Notes under the pieces: generated by a model
What the model saw: the letters and a program-made list of their open reading frames with translations, nothing else
Databases searched by the model: none
Told to the model about the DNA's origin: nothing
Assembly (NCBI GenBank): GCA_964017235.1
Contig: OZ024931.1
Span: 102,876,221-102,940,220, forward strand
DNA from: Sabellastarte sp. h YS-2021
Lineage: Eukaryota > Annelida > Polychaeta > Sabellida > Sabellidae
Length of the DNA stretch: 64,000 bases
Direction of reading: 5' to 3'
Program-made: the position numbers and the translations under genes
Shown here: positions 1-11,905 of the stretch, piece after piece
How the letters are laid out: every line of letters begins with the position of its first letter
Position numbering within the stretch: the first letter of the stretch is position 1

Positions 1-455
1 TATGGGTCAAACTGGGGTCATAAAATAGTCGATTTTGTGTTTTGGCCTTTTATCTATTTTATTCTTTTAGAGTTTTAGAATGTATTGAGAGGTATTGGGA
101 AACCTTATGTTAAGAGTCTAGATAGCTGGTCAGATTTACCCCCGGACCCCCCCCCTTATGGGTCAAACTGGGGGTCATAAAATAGCTGATTTTGTGTTTT
201 TGCCTTGTATCTCCTTTATTCTTTCTTTTAGAGTTTAGAATGTATTAAGAGGTATTAGGAAACCTTGTGTGAAGAGTCTACATAGCTGGTCCGATTTACC
301 CCCGGATCCCCCCTTATGGGTCAAACTGGGGTCATAAAATAGCCGATTTTGTGTTTTTGCCTCTTATCTCCTTTATTCTTGCTTTTAGAGTTTTAGAATG
401 TATTAAGAGGTATTGGGAAACCTTATGTGAAGAGTCTAGATAGCTGATCAGATTT
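1..455 (+). repeat. Repeat A tandem array, three ~157 bp units
   Basis: Units restart near 1, 157 and 315, each opening with TATGGGTCAAACTGGGG, followed by a GATTTTGTGTTTTTGCC segment, a CTCCTTTATTCTTGCTTTTA segment, and a run of C residues at the end. The array is cut by the left window edge. The same repeat recurs near 14.6-15.4, 16.4-17.9, 29.0-29.8 and (inverted) 60.1-60.4 kb. No coding potential is seen. It looks like a dispersed short-array satellite rather than a gene. Confidence 0.9.
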
Positions 456-1160
456 ACCAGATAGATGTGTTCAAAGCATTGTGTCATAAACTTCTTGCCT
501 TTCTAAAGGCTCACATTTTACTATGCCTTTTTCTAAAATGTAAATAGATATATGGCATTTATAAAGCACTATTACTCTTTAATTAAGTAGTTTTATGGTG
601 TAACTTTCGACCTATTATATGTATTGATGCTTTATATGCATTCTTAGCCAGAGCATTTATTCAATTAACTTTTCGCAATTTATGACCATAGAAAACAAAA
701 TAAAGCTTAAATTTTTCTTTCATGTTAATGCATGAACTTCCACACTGTCTGCTTAACTTTCACTTCTTCTCTCTTCTCTTCACTTCTCTCACTGCATGTT
801 TTTATTTTCAAAAACCTTTTTCCACTGTATATTATATTGCAGTGAACCTTTTTGGGATGCTTAGTTTTTGTTAGCAAAAACATTTTTCTAGTTGTGTCCT
901 TGTTTTGGAAACAAAATGGCCACCATATCACATCGTTAATGCCAAATAGGAGGGTGATCATGTCAAAAAGGCCTTATATCTCCCTTATAATTGTTTCTAG
1001 GGCTTCAAAATATCAAAACTACTTGTAAGAAATCATGGCCTGTGAATCTTTTGTAGAACATCTTGTGGGTCCTCTATACTTCTTACAGTGGACGTTGTTC
1101 CTAAGATTTTCCCAAATCTCAATGTCATTGGCCATTTACCTGTACCTGCGGGCTGGGGTT
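456..1160. other. Non-coding flank of repeat A; no gene seen
   Basis: AT-rich sequence with no supported gene. The stretch around 765-905 (CACTTCTCTC, then TTTTCAAAAACCTTTTTCC, then a TATATTGCA motif) resembles 29765-29870, which also lies just right of a repeat A array. Repeat A therefore seems to travel with a defined right flank. Short open frames here show no recognisable domain. Confidence 0.5.
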
Positions 1161-1164
1161 CTTG

Positions 1165-3345
1165 CCTGCCGAGGCTGGCTATTTTGTATAAATATGTTAT
1201 TCAGATACTTTTGGGTCAGGTATAACATAGTAAAATTGTAGACCTGTAACTCCTTGCATAGCTGAGTAATAGCTACTTTGATGTTATTGGTGTTGAGTAA
1301 ATCAGTTATTACTTAAGAACTATTGCATTTAGAATTATTTTCTTTAAATATATGATTCATCTACTTTTGGGTCAGTTACAACACAGAAAAATTACAGACC
1401 TGTAGCTTAGTTGATAGCTGAGCAATAGCTATTTTGAGGTTCTCACTGTGGAATAAATCAGTTTTAACTTGAAAACTATTGCATTTACTGTATTTTGCAT
1501 AAATATGTTATTAAATTAATTTTGGGTCAGCTATAGCATAGTAAAATTGCAGACCTGTTGCTCATTGCATAGCATTGCAATTTTTATGTTATAGCTGACC
1601 CACAAGTAGGTGAATCACATATGTAAAGAAAATACTCGAAATGCAATAGGTTTCAAGTTATAACTGATTTACTCAACAGTGAGAATCTCAAAGTAGCTAT
1701 TGCTCAGCTATGCAATGAGCTACAGGTCTGCGATTTTGCTATGTTATAGCTGACCCAAAAGTACATTGCTAGTATATTGCTATAACAGTAAAATTGCAGA
1801 TCTGTTAGCTACCTTGAGGTTATCACTGTTGAGTAAATTGTTTGTAACTCAAAAACTATTGCACTTAGAGAAATTTGTTTAAATATGTCATTCATGTACT
1901 TTTGAACCAGCTATAACATAGTAAAATACAGACGTGTAGCTCATGGCATAGCTGAGCAATATCTTTTAGGTTCTCACTGTTGAATAAATCAGTTGTAGCT
2001 TAAAAACTAGTGCATTTACAGTATTTTCTGTAAATAAGTTATTCACCTACTTTTCTGTCAGCTATAACATAGTGAAATCGCAGACTTGTAGCTCATTGCA
2101 TAGCTGAGCTATAGCTACTTTTATAGTATTGCTGTTAAATAAATCACTTATAACTTGAAAACTATTGCATTTAGAGTATTTCATTTAATATGTTATTCAC
2201 CTACTTTTTGGTCAGCTGTAACATAGTGAAATTGCACACATGTAGCTCATTGTATAGCTGAGCAATAGCTACTTTGAGGTTTTCACTGTTGAGTAAATCA
2301 GTTGTATCTTGAAAACTATTGCATTTGGAGAATTTTGTTTTAATCTGTTTTTCATCTACTTTTGAATCAGTTATAACATAGTAAATTTTAGATGTGTATC
2401 TCGTGGAATAGCTGAGCAATATTTATTTTGAGGTTCTCACTGTTGAATAAATCAGTTGTAACCTGAAAACTGTTGCAGTTACAGTATTTTCTTTAAATAT
2501 TTTTTTCCACCTACATTTTATTCAAACATGGTACTTCGGAATGCCATTTGCAGGGTACACTTTTTGTGTCCTTTTCTTCACTTCTACTTTGAAACTCAAG
2601 ACACACAGTCAGCTAACACAGAGCCCATTCACGGGCACTGATTGCTTGTTCACCTATTTTTAGGTCAGCTGTAACTGGTAAAATTGCAAACCTGTAGCTC
2701 ATTGAAAAGTAAAGCAACAGCTACTTTGAGGTTATGACTGTTGAGTAAATTGCTTATAACTTGAAAACTGTTGCATTTTGAGTATTTTGTTTAAATAAGT
2801 TATTGACCTACTTATGGGTCAGCTATAATATAGTGAAATTGTAGACCTGTACGTTATGGCATAGTTGAGCAATAGCTACTTTCAGGTTGTCACTGTTAAA
2901 TCAGTCGTAACGTCCAGTTTTTTTTGCGTATAGAGAATTTTGTTTAAATATGTTATTCACCTATGTATGGGTCACCTATGACATAGTATAATTGTAGGCC
3001 TGTGGCTCATTGTATAGCTGAGCAATAGCTACTTTGAGGTTCTCACTGTTGGGTAAAAGAGTTGTAACTTAAAGGCTGTTGCATTTAGAGTATTTTCTTT
3101 TAATATGCTGTTTATATACTTTTGGGTCAGCTATAACATAGTAAAATTGCAGACATGCAGCTCATGGCATAGCTGAGCAAGAGCTACTTTCAGGTTCTCA
3201 CTGTTTATTTAATTAGATGTAACTCAAAAACTATTGCATTTAGAGAATTTTGTTTAAATATTCACCTACTTTTCAGTCACCCATCACATAGTGAAATTGA
3301 AGACCTATAGCAATAGCTTCTTTTAGATTTCACTGTGTAGCCATA
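1165..3345 (+). repeat. Repeat B array, ~155 bp degenerate units
   Basis: About a dozen diverged units share the order TTTTGGGTCAGCTATAACAT, GCAGACCTGTAGCTCATTGC, ATAGCTGAGCAATAGCTACT, TTGAGGTTCTCACTGTTGAG and GAAAACTATTGCATTT. Starts near 1199, 1370, 1520, 1895, 2050, 2205, 2358, 2812, 2960, 3118 and 3270 give spacings of about 148-171 bp. One unit (about 1570-1765) is inverted. About 2510-2650 is a different insert whose counterpart occurs beside the second copy of this repeat at 59.24-59.33 kb. No coding function is supported. Confidence 0.9.
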
Positions 3346-3362
3346 TAACATAGTGTGTAGCC

Positions 3363-3770
3363 AAAGCCATGGAACACCTGTCAGATTTCACCTTTGTCTC
3401 CATGGTAAACTTAACTTTCTGCAGAAGGGACTCATACTTGGCACATGTGAAGTCCGGCCTGAAACAGGACACACTGACTGCCTTACGTCAAGCTCCTCTG
3501 GCCTTGCCTACACTGTTTCCAGACTCTGTGTTAAAAAGGGCTGAAGATGATATTGTCAGATTTGAGGATAAAAATGGTCAGTCCCATGGACAGTATGGTG
3601 GAAGGAAAGAAAATAGATTTCACCCTTACAAACAATCGGATAGACAAACGCAGGATCAGAGATCTGACAAACACAGCATGGAAACAACTGGTTCATTTCC
3701 ACAACAAGAGCAAGAGAGGCGGTCGACAAACAAGTTTTCCTCACGTCCGGCCAGGGGTCAGCTGACATAA
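3363..3770 (+). pseudogene. DIRS gag C-terminal fragment (copy 1)
   Basis: The frame reads MEHLSDFTFV, then a YLAHVKSGLKQDTLTALRQ block, then a basic, Gln- and Arg-rich tail ending near 3767. The same YLAHVK...DTL.ALRQ block is seen, more decayed, on the minus strand near 49.74-49.87 kb, and the HPY..SD tail on the plus strand at 49.61-49.72 kb. These shared blocks support a gag (left ORF) assignment. DIRS gag proteins are thought to form the nucleoprotein particle. The fragment lacks everything upstream of MEHLSD because repeat B begins there. Confidence 0.7.
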
Positions 3771-4063
3771 AATGACAATTACTGTATAAGTGTCCCAGTG
3801 TGCATGTGGCTGACCTGGGGCAAACAGACTTTAAAGAGTGTAAATTTGTGTCAGCCCCACTGAACCGGACCGGACTACAGCAACAACCAAAGGACTGTAA
3901 ACTAGTATCAGTGTCACCAGACACCAGTTTCCAGAGAGACAGTAAATTGTTGTCACTTGTAAATGTAAACTCAGTTGTTGTAAATCATGCACATATTATT
4001 CAAGGGCAGCCACAAAGGAAAGGCATAAGTCCGGCTATTGTAAGACGTTAGTCATTAAAATAT

Positions 4064-5090
4064 GTGAACAATGTTTCCTGTGTAGGTCAGTTGTGTTCTG
4101 TCAAACTTGCACCAAATGTTGCACAAAGTCTGCCTGCAAGGGCCAGACTGAACCAGTTCTGGGAAACTTGGGAAGCCTTGGGGGCTGGACCCAAAGTAGT
4201 ACAGATGTTGAAAGAAGGTTACACCATACCTTTCCAAACCAGACAAAACTTGACCAGGTCACCCACAATTATCAGCTGCTATGTACATCCTCACAGGAAC
4301 CTCTATCTGTTGGAGGCATTGCATCAGCTGACAAACAAAAATGCAGTAGAGTTGGTCAAAAATAAAGAATCTGAGGGCTTTTACAACCAGCTATTTTTGG
4401 TCCCAAAGCCAAACAACAAATGGAGACCCATACTAGATCTGAGCAATCTCAACAAATTCCTCAAGGCAGAATAATTCAAAATGGAGACACCTTAAACGAT
4501 CTGGACTTCCTCACGGACGTCCTATGGGTCACATCCATAGATTTCAATGCCTACTTCCACATACCCATACAAACCAATCAAGAAAATATCTGAGATTTCA
4601 TGTCCAGGGCAAAACATACCAGTTCAAAGGACTACCATTTGACCTTTCCACAGCTCCCTTGGAGTTCACTGTAGAGACCAAAGTGGTCAAACTGATGGCT
4701 TTACAGAAGGGTATAAGAATCCACCAGTACTTGAGATGACTGGTTGGTCCGGGCCAGATCCCACCAAACTTGTCTCCAGCATACACTAGTAACACTGTGT
4801 CGGGACCTAGGTTGGCTAGTTAACATGGAAAAGTCGGAACTGGACCCCAAGCAAGTTTTCGACTTTTTAGGTTACCAGTTTGACCTGAAAGAGGGCAAGT
4901 TCAGACCAACCCTAGACCAGTGACAGACACTAACAACCAAAATCAGAGAATTATTAACCGGACCGACCTGTCCGGTCCTGCAACTCATGTCCCTCATAGG
5001 CCTTTTGACCGCAACAGAAAAACAGGTTCGACTCCATATGAACCCATACAGTGGCACCTCAAGCAAAACTGGAAGGTCCCAGTATCCCCA
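4064..5090 (+). pseudogene. DIRS reverse transcriptase remnant (copy 1)
   Basis: The frame opens with an NQFWETWEALGAGPKVVQML segment and continues through GYTIPF. The recognisable RT start is FYNQLFLVPKPNNKWRPILD followed by LSNLNKFLK, which aligns with FYSRLFLVSKP..RWRPVID in copy 3. A stop follows at about 4474, and the rest (FHVQGKTYQFKGLPFDLSTA, KVVKLMALQKGIRIHQYL) is spread over other frames with several stops up to ~5090. Reverse transcriptase copies the element RNA into DNA. The catalytic DD box that should follow HQYL is interrupted by a stop, so this copy cannot be active. Confidence 0.8.
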
Positions 5091-5096
5091 TAAAAG

Positions 5097-5905
5097 GTGA
5101 TACCAGTTCGCAGGTTGCTCCACCCCCATCTAAAATGGTGGCTGGAGGAAAGTAATGTGCTCCAAGGTCAACCATTACATCCACTAAAACATGCTCTGCA
5201 ATTGTTTACAGACACATCAAAAGAAGGTTTGGGTACTCACTTAAACGATCACACTGCAAGGGGAACCTGGTCACTCCAGAAAGCAAACTACACATAAATT
5301 ACCTGGAACTAAAAGTGGTCTTTTTGGCCCTAAAGGAGTTGCAAGACCTCTGCCAAAGTAGCATAGTTCTTATGGCCAGAGACAACACCGCAGTGGTTGC
5401 CTATATAAACAATGAAGTGGGGGGGGGGATGAAGTCGGGCCTTCTGTGTAGAATCCTGACCTGGTGTACCAGCAAACAGGTTACTCTCAAAGCACGATAC
5501 ATTCCAGGCTGGCTGCATGTGGTAGCAGACAAGCTATCCAGCCAGGCTAGGCCAGACAATTCAAACAGCGGTCTCTTCTTCCAGAGGTCTTCCAGGCAAT
5601 ATGCAACAGGTGGCACCAACCTCAAATAGACCTCTTTGTGATGAGGTTTAGCAACAAACTAGCCCAGTATGTGTCACCAGTCCCGGACCCCCAGGCCTGG
5701 GCAGTCGATGCACTCGGCCTGCCATGGGAGGATCTGGACCCATATGCCTTCCCACCAGCAGCCATCTTAGGCAAAGTGGTGAAGGAGAATCATTCTGATT
5801 GCTCCCGGGGTGGCCCAATATGCCCTGATTCTGGGATCTAGTGGCCATGTCCAGCCAAATCCCATTGAGCCTGCCCAACCTGCTCACACAACCATTCAAT
5901 CAGAC
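5097..5905 (+). pseudogene. DIRS RNase H and linker remnant (copy 1)
   Basis: RNase H landmarks are visible: LQLFTDTSKEGLGTHL (first Asp), LELKVVFLALKEL (Glu) and MARDNTAVVAYINN (second Asp), then ARYIPGWLHVVADKLS. A run of G residues near 5420 lies inside the frame. After a frame change comes the DIRS linker (SPVPDPQAWAVDALGLPWED, DPYAFPPAAIL), known between RNase H and recombinase in this family. RNase H removes the RNA template after minus-strand synthesis. Stops near 5295, 5627 and 5839 break the frame, although the catalytic carboxylates seen are retained. Confidence 0.8.
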
Positions 5906-6830
5906 TCAACACAGGAATCTGTCAAACCTAAATCTGCATGCATGGCTCAGTAATCAGGTGGACTTCATGGCACCCCCTATAAAGTCAGTAGCTGACTTCC
6001 TTATGTACCTGTTTCAGGATAGGAAGTTGCTGCCCAGTACCACTGATGGATACACGTCAGCCATTGGTGATAAACTGGGAATTCACCCATTAATTTCAAC
6101 AAAGATGAAAAAATCGCTCGTCTCCTGGATAGTTTCTAAAGAGACAGACCCAAAGGACGGAGGGAAATCCCCTCCTGGAACCTCTCCCTGGTTTTTCACC
6201 AGCTGACAAAGGCTCCTTTTGAACCAATTAAAGAGGCCTCTTTGAGGCATTTGACCTTCAAGACTGTTTTCCTCTTGGCACTAGGGTCGGGCAAACACAG
6301 AAGCGAGAAACATGCTTGACAAAATAATATTGGTCCAAGGTGTGCCTGTATCCATCCCCAGCTTTCTTTCCAAGAATCAGCTGGCCAAGGAGGGTCCAGA
6401 CAGTGTGGCCCCAGTGGTTATACCAGCCCTGGCCACAACTCTGGATAGGGCCCTCAAGTCTGACAGGTCCCTGTGCCCAGTCAGAGCATTGCACTACTAT
6501 TTGGACAGGACCTCAGACATCAGGCAGAACAAGGGGTTAGTCTCCTTTAAGAAAGGCTTTAACAGAGACATCTCACCTGCCACTATCTCCTCATGGATCA
6601 AGCAGACTGTGATCCTGTGTTATGAGCTCTCTTATCAGGAGGCCCCTACATCAAGTTAAAGCCAATGATGTCAGGGCCTTTGCTGCTTCTCAGGCCTTCC
6701 AGTCGGGAGTCTCCTTGGAGCAGATCTTATAAGCCTGTCACTGGAAATCACATAACACCTTCACACAGTTCTATTTGAAGGATGTGGCCTGGGCTGATTC
6801 AGAGCTTTTCACTTGGGCCCAGTAGTGGCA
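5905..6830 (+). pseudogene. DIRS tyrosine recombinase remnant (copy 1)
   Basis: The block runs NLHAWLSNQ, SVADFLMYLFQDRKLLPST, TDGYTSAIGDKL, then in other frames TKAPFEPIKEASLRHLTFKT, LGSGKHRSE (box I Arg), SLCPVRALHYYLDRTSDIRQ, ANDVRAFAASQAF and CHWKSHNTFTQFYLKDVAW with the expected nucleophile Tyr. This enzyme inserts the circular DNA copy without a target duplication. Damage visible: stops near 6204, 6316 and 6657, one before ACHWK, and an Asn where the HxxR His is expected (AxDVR). There is a DIRS ORF organisation but no working protein. Confidence 0.85.
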
Positions 6831-6834
6831 GATC

Positions 6835-7194
6835 CACAAATAGCCCTTATATGGAGTAGATTTGTACATAGTGTAAATATTTCTTACATGCACATAGTTT
6901 AAAAAAAGACAAAAAACCAAAAAAAACCCTGAAAAAGTAAAAAAAAAAGTGGCATGCTTCCTTCGGGAGGTTTATTTGCCTTCTTGGACTGAACTCATCC
7001 CTCTCTTCCCCTACCTCAGGGCAGGTCTGTAAAAACGGGAGGGGGGAGCAACGTCGGTATAGCCCTGGGTAACCAGCTGCTGGTAACCGATCATGGCCTT
7101 ACAGGGTTTCCTTATCTTAAGGTCGACCCAGGCCTGGAAAAAATTTGTTAGTTTGTTTATGAGTTCACTTAAGTCCCTAATAACTTACCTGCCG
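6835..7194 (+). other. 3' non-coding region of DIRS copy 1
   Basis: This follows the recombinase remnant and precedes the terminal inverted repeats. It has an A-rich stretch at 6900-6950 with short G-rich blocks after it. No gene, promoter or terminator can be supported. Confidence 0.5.
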
Positions 7195-7560
7195 CCCAAG
7201 TGGTAGTTGTCCATTGGATAGGATGTATTAACACAATAAAATTGCAAAATTAATAAGTAAAGTAAATTTTTATAAGTTAATACCCTATCCAATGGACAGA
7301 CAAGGCCCTCCCAACCGGCCCCACTATCAGCTTACTAGGGTTCTTAATAGGTTTAGACAATGAAAAAGATGCTATGACGTCATGCTGTCTAGACTTTAAG
7401 GAAGTACGATGCGCCCCCTGGCGAATGCAGAGTGGGACCGGCCGGCCAGTATTTTATATACAGCTAGTACAGGACATCTTTTTCTGGCATTTGGCGAGGT
7501 CTGTGCCGACCAAATTAGCAGTTGTCCATTGGATAGGGGATTACCTTATAAAAATTTAAT
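7195..7560. repeat. Terminal/internal inverted repeats of DIRS copy 1
   Basis: TTGTCCATTGGATAGG near 7207 is answered by CCCTATCCAATGGACAG near 7287, and TTGTCCATTGGATAGG recurs near 7521. Between them AATGAAAAAGATGCTATGAC near 7360 is mirrored by CTTTTTCTGGCATTT near 7478. The block 7360-7520 closely matches 51038-51190. DIRS elements end in inverted terminal repeats plus an internal complementary region, and this layout fits that. Confidence 0.65.
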
Positions 7561-8514
7561 TATGTCCACCCCACTGGGGGTGGGGGTGGGGGGTGGGGGG
7601 GGGGGGGTGGACATATTATTTTTGCTTTTTTTCAAAAAATTTTCCCCTCCCCAAAGATGGCGGCCATTTTGAATTTTCGAATTTTTGTCAAAAGTGGAAA
7701 AAACAGAAATTTGCTTCTATCTCCTTAACCATGCAAGATAGAACGATTTTGTCGAAATTTTGGACCCAACCAATGCAAAAAGGCATGAAGCTGAAATAAT
7801 TCACATGTATACTAATAAATATTTAAGTATCCTTGATATATTTTACAAATGAAGCAGGGTCTTGTAAGACTACTGTACAATTTTTGCAAAAGGTTCATGG
7901 GGTGGACATTACACATGATAACGTGTGTTCTTCTATGTCGCAGCTACTATCAACAGGGCGTCCTATTTCTAGTTTACTTATTAAATTTGCAATTTTCCAG
8001 CATTTTACGGCTAATTTTTGATGAATTTTCTTTGTGGTTGTTGTCAGACGAAGTCGTTGGCGAGTTCTTGTCTGTCTTCTATCCAGCGTTCTTTTCTTCT
8101 CATCAGAAGCAATAAATATATATATATATTTACAATTCTCTACTAGTCCATCCCTAGTCTAGTAACACTCTGTGTAGGTCCTAGGGCAGGTCAACGAGAA
8201 GAAATAAGAAGAATGCATGGTGTGACATCATCCCCAGCCAAGCAGGTCACATGACAGCAACTGGTCACGTACACATCTACTGGATTTCATATAATGGAGG
8301 AAATGAAGAAAAATACCGGCATCATCACAGAATTAAACGCATTGACCATCTTTTAAGTACTTGGATGGGTGACCTATTATACAGAAGAAGATGGCTTTTC
8401 ACAGGAAATTCTCATTCCTGCTTAGCAAACGTATGTAACCTTTCCAGTAGATTGCCGGTCATGTGACTGCATAGACGAGTACTGTTACAACATATAAGTT
8501 GAACACAGAACTCA
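7561..8514. other. Unassigned region with G-rich tract
   Basis: It begins with an imperfect G/T tract (7576-7610) bounded by TGTCCACCCC and GGTGGACA. The rest is AT-rich; short frames exist but none has a recognisable domain. A short TATATATA run lies near 8118. I see no gene. Confidence 0.5.
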
Positions 8515-8760
8515 AGAAGAGTCTAGTAGCAACCTGGAGTAAGCGAAAGACAAGAAGATAAGTAAGGGTTCCGAAGAGTCGAGTCGCACCCTAAAGGTAG
8601 CGAAAGACAGGAAGCTCAGAGAACACCAGCCACTGCCCAATAACTCAGTAGAGTTGAGTAGCAACCTTTAGGAAGTGAAAGACAAGAATATTATGAAGAG
8701 TTCAAAAGAGTTGAGTAGCACTCTTGGGGTAGCAAAAGACATGAAGAGTCAGATATCACT
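8515..8760 (+). repeat. Four-copy ~60 bp tandem repeat
   Basis: Four diverged units carry GAAGAGTCGAGTCGCACCCT or close variants, followed by GGTAGCGAAAGACAGGAAG. They begin near 8515, 8575, 8652 and 8698. They lead directly into the 68 bp array. Function unknown. Confidence 0.65.
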
Positions 8761-8770
8761 AAACACAAGC

Positions 8771-9205
8771 CGGTTACAGGGCCTACCGACCGGGTGCCAG
8801 CTACACAGCCTTCATTGAACAGCTTGCCTTATATTAACCGGTTACAGAGCCTACTGACCGGTTGCCAGCTATACAACCTTCTTGAACAGCTTGCTTTACA
8901 AAAGCCAGTTACAGAGCCTACTGACTGGTTGTCGACTATACAGCCTTCATTGAACAGCTTACTTCACACTATCCGGTTACAGAGTCTACCGACCTAGTCC
9001 ATTCAACTGTGTGTTGATTCTAGAGTAGGTGGACATGAAGTTTTCTACAGAGAAGCTGCTTCAACCAACCGGTTACAGAGCCTACCGACTGGTTACCGGC
9101 TATACAGCCTCCATTGAACAGTTTGCTTCACACTAGCCGGTTACAGATTCTACCAACCTGGTTAGAGAGAAATACCAATCTACAGGACCTGCTTACGGAC
9201 AAATA
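8771..9205 (+). repeat. 68 bp tandem repeat array (CGGTTACAGAG units)
   Basis: Units start at 8771, 8839, 8906, 8974, 9070 and 9138, so the spacing is 67-68 bp except for one 96 bp unit. Each reads CGGTTACAGAGCCTACCGAC, a CGGTTGCCAGCTATACAGCC segment, then TTCATTGAACAGCTTGC. Single GGTTACAGAG words continue near 9249, 9339, 9452 and 9571 in otherwise diverged sequence. The period is not a multiple of three and no stable protein is encoded. Confidence 0.85.
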
Positions 9206-11905
9206 TACAGATCAAATGGCCAGACTGACCCAGGCTCCCTCAAAACATTGGTTACAGAGAAATCCCCAACGTTCAAGATTGTCTAACAAGTCTGTAGAAG
9301 ACCCTCATGAGGTACTACAAGCAATAGCTCTCTGAAAATTGGTTACAGAGAAATCCTGGACTACCAGATCTACCCAGTGATCGGCTAGCTACAGATGCAA
9401 GCCAGTAGCTGTCTAAATTCATTGGTACCTCCAGCCTGCCAGTTTTTTGCTGGTTACAGAGAATTTGACCAGTTACAGAGAATTGCTTGTTACACACACA
9501 CCCACACAAATGCCAATCACCCAGTTCTGCCAGCTCCAGTGATGCTTTCAGAACTGTGGAGCCACCAGATACTGGTTACAGAGGATTGCTTCACCTACAC
9601 CAGTTAGGACCTAGTATGGGACAGGTCTACAGTCTGGCAGAAGGTTTAAGGGGTCCAAGTAGCTGGTTTAGACCAAACAGTCACTGGTCCTGGTGAGGTT
9701 ACAGTGTCTCAAGCTACTGGACTAGTCAGCCAGCAAAGACTTGTCCACACCTACCAGTCAGCTTTCTCTTATCAGACCTCACACTAGCCAGTTACCGGTG
9801 CCGGACTCAACCGGACAGGGGAATCTGGCTACGGTCAGCCAGAAATCTAATATATCAGTTGCTATAGAGGTTCATCAAGTTTTTGTAACTGGCTCCAGTG
9901 AGATGCCGGTGACCCAACCTCCTAGACTGGAAATCCAGCATGCTTTTACCCAGTCTGTGACCCGTATCAGCTGACAACAGGGGCCTGAGTTTGGAAGCTC
10001 AGCTTTCCCCTCAAGCTCAGCTCGTGTTGGGAAGATTTTAATGTTCTTTCTATTCCAGCAAATGGCGCAAATGTGTAACTTGGAAATTTTAGCTGAGAGT
10101 AGTTCATTTATTTTACTCACTGTGTCTCAGACAACTTGATCTCAACATTCCTTGGACATCTCAGCAATGTTTTGACCAATTATTCTTTTCTTGTTTTGAA
10201 AGTACAGAAGTCACTGGCGAGAATTCATATTCTAAAAAACTATATATATTTATTTAATAGTTTGAAAACAAAATCTCCAAAAAAATTTTATGAAAAAGGC
10301 AAATGTACATTATTCAGAATTATTGTGATGGTTTGTGATCATGCTGTAAGGTATAGTATCAGAATATGTTATATGACAATACTATGCCAGCAACTTTACA
10401 CAATTCCAACATAAAATATTTGCTGGCAACTACAATTAACTTATTGAATAAAAGAGGCGGGTAACTTTATACATGTCTTTGTGGTAATTAAAGTCTCTCA
10501 GAATAGAAATGAGGTTTGACGAGATGACACTTGTGCTCTGCTGTTCTGGTTACCAAGGCACTTTGGTGGTTGCAGAATGTGTTGGGTACTGTGGCTGTGT
10601 AGTGTAGTCCTCAACAGTTGGGTAAGTAGGTGCTGCCTCCTCCCTGTAAAGTATACAGTGACACTGCAAATACATGGTTAACCTGGTATTCCATGCTATC
10701 TGAACCATAATGCAAACGTGAAATATTTTGGCCATAATGCACGTTGTATCAGAAACCTTTCCAGACTGGGTTCTCCTCCGCATGCTAGGCTAAGTAAATA
10801 TATGAGAACATTGTGAAAATACTTTTTATACAGTCAAACAAGTTGTGTCCATATTATACATATAAACGTCTGTGCTAATAATATCAGGTCGATCTCCCTT
10901 CTCCCTCGTAAACTGTGGCATGCATAGTAGATACATGATGAGGTACAAAGGAAGTGCTCTCTCCTCAGTCAATATACTCTCCCCTTCTACCAGTTTCATT
11001 TATACATGGACAGTAAATAATTCATTCTTGTGTAACATACAATCCTTTCACAAATACAAGAATTGCAAGTCAAAGTCCCATTTGCCTGAAAGGTACAACA
11101 TTGAGACTTTTCTTAATGTTGCTACACCCCCAAAATGTATATTTACTTGCATGTACTTGTGATCACTCTTCCTGAAAAAAGTTTTAAGATTGTTCTGTAA
11201 AATTTACGTACCACATTGATATCTAGACCCCTGTCAGGTCATGAATGATTTGTAATTGGTTATCCATTTATTTTAAATATTTATTTTTATTTTTTCTTGA
11301 TCAGAGCTTTGAAACTTTTTCGCATTAGCTTTGTTCAGCTGCTTTTGTGTAAATTATGAAGTTTCAGCTCTGTAGCTGTGGTACTCTTTAATTACTTTAG
11401 TACTCAAAAGAATGCTTGACCTATTCACTGGAAGAAATGGCAAATGACATAGAGTTGGGATGTGCATAACTTAACCTCGTGCATTTTTGAAGGTCACGTG
11501 ATTTAATCTTTTTTCTTGTATTTGAAACTTGCTTTGCTCAGAAGGTGTTCAACATTACCTAATGTTGCACATGATATCATCCACATTAATTCTTGGACGC
11601 TAAGCGATTTAAAGTTATACTTAAATGATAGGTCAACATTTTAATATTATTTTATTTCCCTCACCAAAGGAGGTACATATGTATATGTGTTTTCTACATC
11701 CGTTTGTCGCTTTGATTGAAAATTAACTCAAAGTTAAGGCCGGATTCTGATGAAAATTTCAAGACATGTTGACAATGGTATAGGGAACAGTTGATTAAAT
11801 TTTGGTATTGATCCGGATCATTGTCTGGATCCAAGAATTAAAAAAAAAAAAGATTTCGGGTGGGTTGTGTGATAATCAACCCGCCTATTAGACTGGTGTG
11901 TTTTG
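9206..11905. other. Unassigned region
   Basis: 9206-9970 carries dispersed GGTTACAGAG words and short frames rich in Pro, Thr and Ser with no recognisable domain. 9971-11905 is AT-rich sequence downstream of the minus-strand gene that ends at 11906; part may be its 3' untranslated region, but I could not place a convincing polyadenylation site. Confidence 0.4.

Larger units (their letters stand above)
3353..7560 (+). mobile_element. DIRS-like retrotransposon copy 1, 5'-truncated and decayed
   Basis: In order on the plus strand: the C-terminal part of a DIRS gag, reverse transcriptase, RNase H, the DIRS-typical linker, tyrosine recombinase, then a non-coding 3' region with inverted repeats. 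This is the gene order of DIRS retrotransposons, which integrate with a tyrosine recombinase instead of a DDE integrase. The 5' part of gag and the left terminal repeat are missing, and the element starts abruptly against repeat B. Every coding block has stops or frameshifts, so it is dead. It belongs to a different subfamily from the two copies at 51-64 kb, judging by the diverged protein and termini. Confidence 0.85.

Noticed and set aside
1..3345. CRISPR-like reading of the regularly spaced repeats.
   Set aside because: Whole ~155 bp units repeat without distinct spacers, and the genome is eukaryotic.
10136..11162. Open frames of 92-96 codons near 10.1-11.2 kb.
   Set aside because: Low-complexity, AT-driven frames with no domain or splice support; possibly 3' untranslated sequence of the 11.9 kb gene.
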